A stretch of DNA of 64,000 bases from the NCBI RefSeq assembly GCF_019976755.1, contig NZ_AP023441.1:620001-684000 (forward strand), written 5' to 3'. Position numbers and translations under genes: made by a program. The notes beneath the pieces were generated by a model. The model did no database searches. It was not told where the DNA came from and was given only the letters and a program-made list of their open reading frames with translations. Shown here one piece after another: positions 34,995 through 44,000 of this stretch. The DNA comes from Nostoc sp. MS1. GTDB taxonomy: Bacteria; Cyanobacteriota; Cyanobacteriia; Cyanobacteriales; Nostocaceae. Each line of letters opens with the position of its first letter. The stretch's first letter is position 1.

Positions 34995-36347
34995 TTAGCC
35001 ACGAATTTTTTTGAGCAATATCCAGGCTATTATACTTGTAAGTAATCCAGCGACAACGCTATAGACAAAGGCTTCTGTAAATAAAAATAATCTGTCTGGT
35101 TTTGGTGGATGTTGAGTCACCAAGATGGACGATGCGATTTGGCTGACGGCTAAACCAATACCCACACTACCGATGAGGTTTTCTAAATTGCGATCGCCTT
35201 TCGTGCGCTCAATCTCGATAATACCTTGTACAGTCTGAATATAATTTTCCATTAATGTTAAACCTGGACTGAAGTTAGCTTGGTCAGTTTCAATTTGTCC
35301 GAGAAACTTTTCCTGAGCATAGTTGCTGAAGGTTTCTAAGAATTGCCAATCGCTATGACTATCTAATTTGGTAATTGCCAGGTAACGTTTTTGATAATTT
35401 TCTATATTAACATTAATTGTGCGTTTTTGGTCATCTAAATAAGTTAAATTATTAGTATATTTTAATAATATTTCTGGTGTATCTTTAAGAAAATTATCTA
35501 ATTTATTTATCTGAATACCCGGACTTTGCAAACTAGTATTCAAATTCTTAATTGTAGACTGGGCTAGTTTATCTGCTTGTTTTAAATTGTCTTTAATTTC
35601 CCGACTTTGGGAATTAGCCCAGATAATTTTATGACGATACCTAAAAAGCCTAATTAATTGAGGAAATAAAACTGCACTCTTTTCTATAACTGCATCAGTT
35701 TTCAGTTGAGAAGGAAACAAACAGATTAAAACATGATAACCATCACTCAATTTTTCCCTTGCTATAGGGAGTCGCCGCAGTTCAAATACAGTCCCGCCGA
35801 AAAACTTACCTTGTTGTTTAATAAAATCTTTGTCCCAATTTTGCTGATGGCTAAATTTTAATTGAGCATAACAAGCTTGGGCTGTGGCGAGAGGGTCTTG
35901 ATTATCTGTAGCTAGTTGACCCCAAATTAACCAACTTTCACCAAGTTTACCATGTTGATGATTGATTTTAGTGAGAATTTCTGTTTGTAATTTCTCAAAA
36001 CAATCAATCGATTGCGGTGAATATTTATAATCAGTTATATAATTAGCTGTGCAGTCTACTTGTAGGGCGTAAGTATCACCCAATTGGACAGGATAATAAT
36101 ATCCATTTAAAGGGTCTGGAAAACTCTCCTTTTCTTTACTACCTAATAGATGAATATAATCAGAACTATCTGCTTCGGCTTGTGCCAGTTCTGCTAATTT
36201 TTTATTATCTAACTTATCACCATAAACTTTTTGCCAAAATAGTTGACGATTTTCTTTTATCTTCGCCTCATCTTGTCCTAAACCTTCCTTGAGGTCATAG
36301 AGAAATAAATCCAGCGTAGGGTAAATTAATTGATACTGCTGATTCAT
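34995..36347 (-). CDS. Hypothetical protein with C-terminal membrane hairpin (CHAT-associated)
   Basis: The 450-residue protein has a soluble body of about 380 residues, predicted partly coiled (TIKNLNTSLQSPGIQINKLDNFL; NVNIENYQKRYLAITKL), and two closing hydrophobic segments (IGSVGIGLAVSQIASSILV about 392-410; FLFTEAFVYSVVAGLLTSIIAWILL about 420-444). I recognise no domain. It is the third gene of a cassette with a TPR-CHAT protease and a 127-residue protein. In other CHAT systems a neighbouring membrane-active protein is the protease target, so it is a candidate effector; this is inference. Confidence 0.6.
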   Translation of the reverse strand: MNQQYQLIYPTLDLFLYDLKEGLGQDEAKIKENRQLFWQKVYGDKLDNKKLAELAQAEADSSDYIHLLGSKEKESFPDPLNGYYYPVQLGDTYALQVDCTANYITDYKYSPQSIDCFEKLQTEILTKINHQHGKLGESWLIWGQLATDNQDPLATAQACYAQLKFSHQQNWDKDFIKQQGKFFGGTVFELRRLPIAREKLSDGYHVLICLFPSQLKTDAVIEKSAVLFPQLIRLFRYRHKIIWANSQSREIKDNLKQADKLAQSTIKNLNTSLQSPGIQINKLDNFLKDTPEILLKYTNNLTYLDDQKRTINVNIENYQKRYLAITKLDSHSDWQFLETFSNYAQEKFLGQIETDQANFSPGLTLMENYIQTVQGIIEIERTKGDRNLENLIGSVGIGLAVSQIASSILVTQHPPKPDRLFLFTEAFVYSVVAGLLTSIIAWILLKKIRG

Positions 36348-36384
36348 AAAAAATGATTGTCTTGGATAACATCTTTTGCTGCTT

Positions 36385-36768
36385 TTACAGGGTTTTTAAG
36401 TCCTGTAAAATTTGCCGAAATAACAATAATAATTTATTCTGATCAACTTCTTGGTCAAACTTGACTAACTCATCTTCAATTTCTCTAGAAACATTTTCAA
36501 TTTCTGTATTTTCTTGTTCTGGTTCGTATTTAGGTGAGCTTTCAATGCCTTTGCTGCGGTATTTAGACATTGCCGCTATCTTGTCATACACTTGGTAGTA
36601 TGTTGTTTTTAGGGGAGGATAGCTTTTAGCAATTTCGGCTAGTTCTTCAATATCCCCAGGAAGATTTATTGTGTTTAGCTTTGCCTGGATATCATCAGGT
36701 AATGGAGAATTAAGTTGATATAGCGACAAAATAAAGACTTTTAATTCAAAGGCTTCTATTGGTGTCAT
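36385..36768 (-). CDS. Small helical protein between CHAT protease and membrane protein
   Basis: A 127-residue, mainly helical and acidic protein (IDDIQAKLN-like LPDDIQAKLNTINLPGDIEELAEIAKSY; REIEDELVKFDQEVDQNKLLLLFRQILQDL). It overlaps the CHAT gene by 4 bp and precedes the membrane gene by 37 bp, so the three are translationally linked. It could be an adaptor, inhibitor or immunity-type partner. No family recognised. Confidence 0.6.
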   Translation of the reverse strand: MTPIEAFELKVFILSLYQLNSPLPDDIQAKLNTINLPGDIEELAEIAKSYPPLKTTYYQVYDKIAAMSKYRSKGIESSPKYEPEQENTEIENVSREIEDELVKFDQEVDQNKLLLLFRQILQDLKTL

Positions 36769-39700
36769 GATGGAAAAATGCCAGTAATGGTAAACGCTGC
36801 CCAGAAATAAGGGTGATTATATAGTTGGTTGCCGGGTTTTTGCTGATTCTTAAGGTTTTCTAAACGGCGTAACCAGAAGCGCCGCAATGCACCTTCTGGC
36901 AAATTGTTGATTTCATCTGCATACCATTCTGCTAATTCTGCATTTGTGAGGTTTCGCAACCATTGGATAGTTTCAACCAAAGCCACGGCTGCTGATTTAC
37001 CTTGCTGTAATAATTGATAAAATCGCATCATCACCACTGCACTAGCTTCAGATTCCACAGTCCATAAGGTACTGAGGACATGAGCCACACCGCAACCCAT
37101 AAAACCGCTTACCAGTCCCACATATTCTGAAGTGATGGTGTGATTACCTGTAATTGCAGTTTCGCAAGCTGCAAGGCTGACGAGTTGATAGCTTGTCAAA
37201 TCAAAATTGCGGATATCTGCCAAAGTTAGCCTGTCTTCACCAGCTAAAGCCAAAAACGATAAAGCGGGATTGTGAAAGTTATACTCACCATGCCCTGTAA
37301 AGTGGAAAATATTGTAACCTTGGGGCAAAGCATTGAGCAATGCTCGCTTTGTTACTTCCTCAGAACCCATGCGGTGAGGATGGGGAAACATCTGGCTGAT
37401 GACTTGTGATTCAATTTGGGCAAACTCCAGTGAGGGATAACCTATACTTTCGGGATGTTCTACACTCAATAGAGATGATTCGGGAATTGATTTGAGATTT
37501 GTTGGCTGTAATTGTTGTAAATTGATGCCAATTTGAGCGCTAGGTAAATAACTGATTGTGTATTGTGGCGGGAAGATGGCATGGATAGGTAAGCGGTGCA
37601 AATCACGATGAGGAATTAAAATTAGCTGCTGAATATCAGGAATTTCCTCAACAATAGCTTTGATATTGAGAATATCAGCTAGGATAGAAAGCATTTGCGG
37701 CAAATTATCACGCCAAGTTCCCGCTTCCTCGTCTTTCTTTCCCTTACGATTATCAGTGTATTGTTGATTCCAATTTTTCAGCCAGTCCTCAAAATTCCGT
37801 AGGCGTTGCGCTTGTCTGATAACGCCGTTTTCTTCAGTCAACTGAGATTCTTTTAATAAAATTGGTTCTGGTGTGTCGTGTTTGAGGATGAAAGTGTGTA
37901 GCGCGTAAAAGCTCAGATGCCAGTAGATAATAGCTGTTGTGGGGTTTAGCAGTTGTCGCATTTGTGAGTAGCTGGGGGAAGAAATCTCATCACTCCACTC
38001 ATCTAACAACCAACTCAAGCAAGCATTTTTCCCCTGTTCTGCTAATTCCACCGCTTGCAACAACTCCCCAGACTGGACAGCTAAATCAACAGTCAACTGT
38101 CGCAGCCATGCAAATTTTAAAGCCAGTTGTTTTTTGCTTTTATCAGAGCGATTTGGTTCATCGAGTAAACGCCGTAAAATATCGGTTGCTTGTCGTTGGA
38201 GTTCTGCGGCTTCAGTTGTTTCACCCAAATCAGAATGGACACGAATTAAATTTTGTAAAACTTCCAAATGCAACTCAGGGAAATCAGATGGTGTGAGAGT
38301 TTTTAGCGCCTCATTATAACTAGTAACGGCCTTGCGCCAATAACTGCGAGGACGAGAATCTTCTTTTCCTCGAAAGTAATGAGCATTACCTATCGCTTGA
38401 TGCAACAATCCCCAACCTTCAGGGTATGTGTCTCGCTGACAATACTTCAAACCTTCTTCATAACTTATTAAGCTTCCCTCATAACCACGTTGGTTAAGGT
38501 GAGGATTTTGCCTAGCAAAATAATTACACAGAGCTAAAAATTCATTACAACTAACTGAATTTCCTACTGCAACACCCCGATTAATCCAAGTTGCGTGGTC
38601 GTCTGCTTTAATACTGAGACTATAATCGTAAGACGCGATTGCTTCTTCCCATTGCCCTAAATGATACAGTGCAATACCCTTGTTTAGCCATGCCTGGTAG
38701 TCATCGGATTGAATTTTCAGGGCTTTGTCAAAAGATGCGATCGCTTCTTCCCATTGCCCTAAATCATCCAGTGCATTACCTCGGTTGTGCCATGCTTGGT
38801 AGTAGTCTGGTTGAATTTCCAACGCTTTGTCGTAAGATGCGATCTCTTGTTGATATTCCCCTAAATTGCCTAGTGCATTACCCCGGTTGTGCCATGCTTG
38901 GTAGTAGTCTGGTTGAATTTCCAACGCTTTGTCGTAAGATGCGATCGCTTGTTCATATTCCTCTAAATTGCCTAGTGCATTACCCCGGTTGTGCCATGCT
39001 TGGTAGTAGTCTGGTTGAATTTCCAACGCTTTGTCGTAAGATGCGATCGCTTGTTCATATTCCTCTAAATTGCCTAGTGCATTACCCCGGTTGTGCCATG
39101 CTTGGTAGTAGTCTGGTTGAATTTCCAACGCTTTGTCGTAAGATGCGATCGCTTGTTCATATTCCCCTAAATTCTTCAGCGCGACACCCCTGTTGTACCA
39201 TGCTTGGTAGTAGTCTTGTTGAATATTGAGAGCTTTGTCAAAAGATGAGATCGCTTGTTTATATTGCCCTAAATTGCCCAGTGCTAAACCCAGGTTGAAC
39301 CAAGTTTTATAGTCATCAGGTTTGATTGTGAATTGTAAGACTTGAGTGAAAGCTGTGTTAAAGGATGCGTTTGCTTCTTCATATCGCCCTAACTGACGCA
39401 ACGCCACACCGCGATTTTGCCAAGCATCAGAGAAATCGCGTTTAATTTCAATAGCTTTGTCGTAAGATGCGATAGCCTGTTCATATAATCCCAAATTTGC
39501 CAACGCCACACCTTGATTAAACCAATCCTCTGCATCCAACTCACCACTATTAAATTGATTATTTGTTTCTCCTTCCTCTGTGTCCTCTGCGTCTGTGTGG
39601 TTCCTTTCTCCTCCCTCCTGTAACCGCCTCCCAATCTCACCCGCCACATCTCCCACTTCCCCAACATTCAACACAGCCAACTGCACCATTCGCCGTGCTA

Positions 39701-39998
39701 ACTCATCATTGGGTGTAAGAGAGGCTAACAACCTTTGACCAAAACCCTGCAACCACCCAACCAACGCCGCCTCATTAATGGGCTTTGCATCCAAAAAACC
39801 TTGTACCCGTCCTCTACTCCAGCCTTCATCATTCACCCCTGCTAATAGCTGGAGAAATATCGACTCATACTCCGCATCTGTTAGCTGGGGTGCTTCTACT
39901 CTCTCCGTTTCCCGCACAGGAGGAGATACAGGTAATTTCTGACTACCCAATAAACGCCGCAACAATCGTTTAAACCACTGCCAAAGCCGCTTGAGCAT
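36765..39998 (-). CDS. TPR-CHAT caspase-like protease
   Basis: A 1077-residue protein. Residues 1-20 form a basic amphipathic helix (LKRLWQWFKRLLRRLLG) suited to membrane contact. About 145-480 are some ten TPR units of 34 residues, several nearly identical (YYQAWHNRGNALGNLEEYEQ); 515-700 are more divergent helical repeats. The C-terminal CHAT domain (about 760-1077) keeps the catalytic dyad: His903 in FHFTGHGEYNF and Cys945 in VSLAACETAITG. CHAT proteases cleave partner proteins after TPR-mediated sensing. Its cassette partners are the next two genes. Single-gene TPR-CHAT proteins also occur widely in cyanobacteria with unknown roles. Confidence 0.85.
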   Translation of the reverse strand: MLKRLWQWFKRLLRRLLGSQKLPVSPPVRETERVEAPQLTDAEYESIFLQLLAGVNDEGWSRGRVQGFLDAKPINEAALVGWLQGFGQRLLASLTPNDELARRMVQLAVLNVGEVGDVAGEIGRRLQEGGERNHTDAEDTEEGETNNQFNSGELDAEDWFNQGVALANLGLYEQAIASYDKAIEIKRDFSDAWQNRGVALRQLGRYEEANASFNTAFTQVLQFTIKPDDYKTWFNLGLALGNLGQYKQAISSFDKALNIQQDYYQAWYNRGVALKNLGEYEQAIASYDKALEIQPDYYQAWHNRGNALGNLEEYEQAIASYDKALEIQPDYYQAWHNRGNALGNLEEYEQAIASYDKALEIQPDYYQAWHNRGNALGNLGEYQQEIASYDKALEIQPDYYQAWHNRGNALDDLGQWEEAIASFDKALKIQSDDYQAWLNKGIALYHLGQWEEAIASYDYSLSIKADDHATWINRGVAVGNSVSCNEFLALCNYFARQNPHLNQRGYEGSLISYEEGLKYCQRDTYPEGWGLLHQAIGNAHYFRGKEDSRPRSYWRKAVTSYNEALKTLTPSDFPELHLEVLQNLIRVHSDLGETTEAAELQRQATDILRRLLDEPNRSDKSKKQLALKFAWLRQLTVDLAVQSGELLQAVELAEQGKNACLSWLLDEWSDEISSPSYSQMRQLLNPTTAIIYWHLSFYALHTFILKHDTPEPILLKESQLTEENGVIRQAQRLRNFEDWLKNWNQQYTDNRKGKKDEEAGTWRDNLPQMLSILADILNIKAIVEEIPDIQQLILIPHRDLHRLPIHAIFPPQYTISYLPSAQIGINLQQLQPTNLKSIPESSLLSVEHPESIGYPSLEFAQIESQVISQMFPHPHRMGSEEVTKRALLNALPQGYNIFHFTGHGEYNFHNPALSFLALAGEDRLTLADIRNFDLTSYQLVSLAACETAITGNHTITSEYVGLVSGFMGCGVAHVLSTLWTVESEASAVVMMRFYQLLQQGKSAAVALVETIQWLRNLTNAELAEWYADEINNLPEGALRRFWLRRLENLKNQQKPGNQLYNHPYFWAAFTITGIFPS
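38729..39240. repeat. Tandem 102-bp repeat coding for TPR units
   Basis: At least four units of 102 bp (34 codons) recur with a period of exactly 102 (for example the TCGTAAGATGCGATC string at about 38831, 38933, 39035 and 39137). Two neighbouring units are virtually identical, pointing to recent duplication and possible copy-number change. Confidence 0.85.
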
Positions 39999-40096
39999 AC
40001 ACTGTATTATGTATCGCTTTATGCTAAATTTTAGCGGTTTTGAGTTTTCTTGTACGCTTTACTAAATAAAATCAGGAGCGACAAATTGAGTTTTTG

Positions 40097-40249
40097 ATGA
40101 GCCAGGGGGTAAGCGGGAGCAAGCAAGAACTGAAGTTACAATTAAATGAACGTGGTGAACTACCAATAGCAACACCAGCAGCGAATAAGAAAGTTGAAAT
40201 TTCACTGACTGATCACAACTGCTGGGAAGTTAAATCAGGAGATGGTTAG
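40097..40249 (+). CDS. Possible 50-residue small ORF upstream of the antitoxin
   Basis: An ATG-to-TAG frame ends exactly one base before the antitoxin ATG. The predicted peptide (MSQGVSGSKQELKLQLNERG...) matches nothing I recognise. It may be a short leader gene, the remnant of a longer gene, or non-coding. Confidence 0.3.
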   Translation: MSQGVSGSKQELKLQLNERGELPIATPAANKKVEISLTDHNCWEVKSGDG

Positions 40250-40474
40250 ATGAATCTTGAAGAAGCAGTGTTAGAAAGATTACGCCACTTACCTGTGGAT
40301 AAACAGCAGCAACTATTAGAATTTGCCGAATTTTTGTCTCAAAAAACTACTTTTAAGCCTCCTTTACAGACTGTTAGAGGATTATGTGCTGATTTAAAAG
40401 TAGATATTACTGAAGAAGATATCGCTCAAGCGCGTCAAGAAATGTGGGGTAATTTCCCCAGGGATATCGTTTGA
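40250..40474 (+). CDS. DUF2281-type antitoxin
   Basis: A 74-residue protein with LRHLPVDKQQQLLEFAEFLSQK (in blocks, about 11-32) and a tail (EEDIAQARQEMWGNFPRDIV) like those of DUF2281 antitoxins. It overlaps the PIN toxin start by 4 bp, the usual order for VapBC-like pairs. It is related to the orphan antitoxin at 29309-29554. Confidence 0.82.
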   Translation: MNLEEAVLERLRHLPVDKQQQLLEFAEFLSQKTTFKPPLQTVRGLCADLKVDITEEDIAQARQEMWGNFPRDIV

Positions 40475-40878
40475 TGACATCAGTAGTAGCAGATACACAT
40501 ACTTTAATTTGGTACGTTTTTGACTTGCAGAGATTGTCAGCAGCCGCATTAACTGCTTTGGAACAAGCAGTTAATACAGGTAATCCTATTTACGTATCAG
40601 CTATCACAATCATAGAAATTGCTTATCTAGTTGAGAAAGGACGTTTTGCTGAAGAGGTATTAGCACGAATTTTAAAAGCTTTGGATGACCCCAATATAGG
40701 TATTGTACTTGTACCTCTAGATAGGAATGTTTCAGGGGTAATTCGACAAATTGACCGGGTAGCTGTTCCTGATATGCCTGATAGAATTATTGCGGCTACA
40801 GCTTTTTATTTGGGTATTCCTTTAGTTACTCGTGATTTACGGATTCAAGCTTTAACCACTATAAAAACTATTTGGTGA
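40471..40878 (+). CDS. PIN-domain toxin (VapC-type ribonuclease)
   Basis: A 135-residue PIN protein. Acidic active-site residues are visible in VVADTHTLIWYV (Asp8), SAITIIEIAYLVEKG (Glu near 50) and PDMPDRIIAATAF (Asp near 99 and neighbouring), with LVTRDLRIQ at the C-terminus. VapC-type toxins cleave tRNA or rRNA; the target cannot be told. Intact pair with the DUF2281 antitoxin, divergent from the CHAT cassette. Confidence 0.87.
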   Translation: MMTSVVADTHTLIWYVFDLQRLSAAALTALEQAVNTGNPIYVSAITIIEIAYLVEKGRFAEEVLARILKALDDPNIGIVLVPLDRNVSGVIRQIDRVAVPDMPDRIIAATAFYLGIPLVTRDLRIQALTTIKTIW

Positions 40879-40984
40879 AAAAAAGCCAAAATTCTTGAAC
40901 TACTAAATCTGAGTTCCCCAAAACGTTTTGAGTATTTTTCGCTGTTGCTCAATTAAAGTGATTTGCTGTGATTTTAGGTACTTA

Positions 40985-41027
40985 TTGATCCCCCCTACAC
41001 CCCTTTTAAGGGAGATTCAGGGGGATC
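40985..41027. terminator. GGGGGATC palindromic repeat between convergent genes
   Basis: The arms TTGATCCCCC (from 40985) and GGGGGATC (about 41019-41026) flank an inner CCCCTTTTAAGGG. It is of the same family as the sequence embedded in pbpC at 47828-47866. It can serve as a bidirectional terminator between the toxin gene and the macroglobulin gene. Confidence 0.6.
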
Positions 41028-41030
41028 TAA

Positions 41031-44000
41031 TTAGTTACTCTCCTTCACTTCCAGCGTTGACTCCGCAGTCCTTCCAAATTCTTCTGGTGCATATTGCAGG
41101 TGAACCTCTGCACCAGGCCAGGAAAATGTACCAGGGGTAACGGAACGAACTAAATAATGTAAGCTGTAAACTCCTGGTTCTAGGTGGTCGGCATAGGCGA
41201 TAATGCGATCGCGGTAAATATTGCGATAACCAAGTTCCCAGCTATCGGCTTTGGCTTGTAATGCGGCTGTGGTGGTTTGGAAACTTGTGTCAACGGCTTC
41301 TAAACCTGCTGGTAGGGGATCTTTAATTACTAGGTGGTTTACAGGGCGATCGCAAATTATTTCTAAGCCAATATCAAACACTTGTCCAGGGGCTAAAGTC
41401 AAGGGTTTATCTAAGGCGTAGATACCTGTTTTTTGTAAAACCTCCTGTGCATTTACTTGACTAATTTCTCTTGTTATGCGTAAGCCGTTAAAGCGTCCTG
41501 GTTGGTTTCCTTGCAAACGATAGTTATAAGCCAGCAAATAGTGCAGAGTCCCATTACCCGATTTTTGCAGTGTCACATCATGACGACCACGGGGTAATTG
41601 ATTCATTGGTACATTTAACTGGAGGCTAGGATTTTGATAGCCTGCAAAGCGATTTTCTCCTAACTTCCTACCAGCTAACTGCACTGTGGCGACAAAATTA
41701 GGTGGTGTAGGTTGGAGTTGGCTATATTCTACCAAAGCTGTTAATGCTTGGGCGTTGTCATAATCATTTTGCCATGTGCCATCTCGGCGTAGTGCGAGAA
41801 GACTTTGCAGTAATTTATCTATCACTTCCGGCTGGCTTTGTTTGGCAATAAATAAGCGTAAAGCTTGCGCTTGTGCTGTAGTAGATGAACTCATCCATCC
41901 CCAACTTGAGGGTAAGGTAATAACGGCTGTGCGTCCAGTTTGGTAAATGTTTTGTTGCAGTTTATTTAGTAATTGCTGAGATTCGTCTTGCCATTCTGGG
42001 AATTGAGTTAAGTACCGCGCTAGTTTGATTTGAGTTACTAAATCAAAGTCGTTACGTTGTGCGTAAATATCGGTAAGGAAAGTATTTCGCTTATCTCCCA
42101 ATTCTGCTAATGCAATTAAAGCCTGAAGTTGTAGTTGTCTTTTACATAGTTGTTGTGTACAAAAGTTGTGCTGTCCAGGGTTTGCTAGAATTTTTTGCAA
42201 ATAAGTTTCGAGGCGAGATAGCATTCCAGAATCGACTGAATTAGGAAATACCTGACTGGCTTTGACTAAAGATTCAGCCGCATAAGCAGAAACCCAAGGG
42301 TCAGATTTTTCTTGTCCGGGGAAAGCAGCAAAACCACCATCGGCTATTTGTAGTTTTTGCAATTGTTCTATTGCTAAATTCGCTTGTTGGTTAGGGTTAA
42401 AATCTGCAAATGCCTGTCCATATTTTTGGGCAATCTTTTGTAAATTTGTAGCAATAATTAATTGACTAGCTGCTGGTTCTGTAAATGGTAAATCATTATT
42501 AGTTAGTACCTGTTTTGCTGGTGCTTTAATTTCGGGAATTAATGTACTCGCAAGTTGAATATCTAAACCTCCAGCTTCCATAAAGGTATTTTGATCAACA
42601 TTCAAGGGAATTTTTACCTGCTTTTGGCTGACACCAGTTTCCACTACTTGTTCAGTAATTTCTATTGGCTTCACTTCCAAAGGTACGGCGAAAGCATCGG
42701 CGGCTGTACCATTTAACTGAGTGGTGAAGCGGACTGTACCAAGCCCCACCTTATCGGCTACCATTGGGAAACGATAAGCCTGAGTTGCAGATTCAGCTTT
42801 GGTTTGTAGGCTAGTAGCTGTGGGATTTTTACTGTTAAACTTGACAGTACCGCTAAGTTCACCGTTAATTTCGAGGTTTCCAGTATTTCCGGTGTTGTTA
42901 GTTACCGATAAACCAGCGAGAATGTGATCGCCTGGACGGACAAACTGTGGCAAGATGGCATTAGTTAGCAGTGGTTTGGTAGTGATAAATGTCGCGTCTC
43001 CATTGCCAAAACGCAGATTTCCATCGGTAGCCACAGCCATAACTCGCCATGTAGTTAAATCATCGGGTAACTTAAAGGTTATCTGTGCATTGCCGTTAGC
43101 GTCGGTAAGTACAGAACCGTTGTAATAAGCTAAAGCTTGAAAGTCCGTGCGGGTGCGAGTATTTGCAGCACCAGAGGAGAAACCACCGCCATAACCCCAA
43201 CCTTTGGGTTTGGCTATATCTTGTGGTTGTATGATGACTTGGGGACGGTTATCACTAAAGCGGGTGGATATTGGCTGTTCTGCGTAAACTGTATCTACCA
43301 AATTCGGCGGACGATAACCAGAAAGCTGTAACACCGCCTCATTTACCACCATAACGGTAAACTGTCCTTTGGTGGAGTTTCCTTGATTATCTTTTAATTC
43401 TAGTTGTACTGTTTCCTCTGCACCCGGTTCTAATGATGCTTGCACTGGCTTCACTTGCAATTTTAAATATTTATCTTGCAAGTTGACTTTAAAAGGAGTA
43501 AAGCCAATTTTCACCAATTTATCTAAACTACCTACATCTACTTGATTAATAGGTTTACCCTGTCTAACTAACACAGCTTCAACGGCTGCATTAGGTAGCA
43601 TTTCCGGCGTAACTTGAAACTGAATTTGTGGTGCGCTTCCTTTAACTTTGGTAAGTTGTTGATAAATGGGTTGATCTTTGATTATGGCAAAATATAATTC
43701 TGCATCAGGATAGGGAGATTGAATTAAAGCGGTGGCAGTTTCCCCCACTTTAAACTCTTTTTTATCTAGCTTAACTTCTAAGACATTTTTATCTCTATCA
43801 CCCCAAAATACTTCATTTCCTCCAGTTACCCAAATCTGTGCATCTGTAGCAGTTAATTCTGATTTGGCATCACTAAAATTAACCCTAATACGATATGCAC
43901 CAGATTCAGTTGGTGTTAAATTTACTGATTGAGGGTTATTTGTAGATGTAATTTCTGTTTGGGCAACTGTTTTATACTCAACTTGATTTTTTGGTGTTTG

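Noticed and set aside
38639..39229. Plus-strand open frame of 196 codons with repeated motifs
   Set aside because: It is antisense to the TPR repeats; the repeated residues are only the complementary reading of the 102-bp tandem units.
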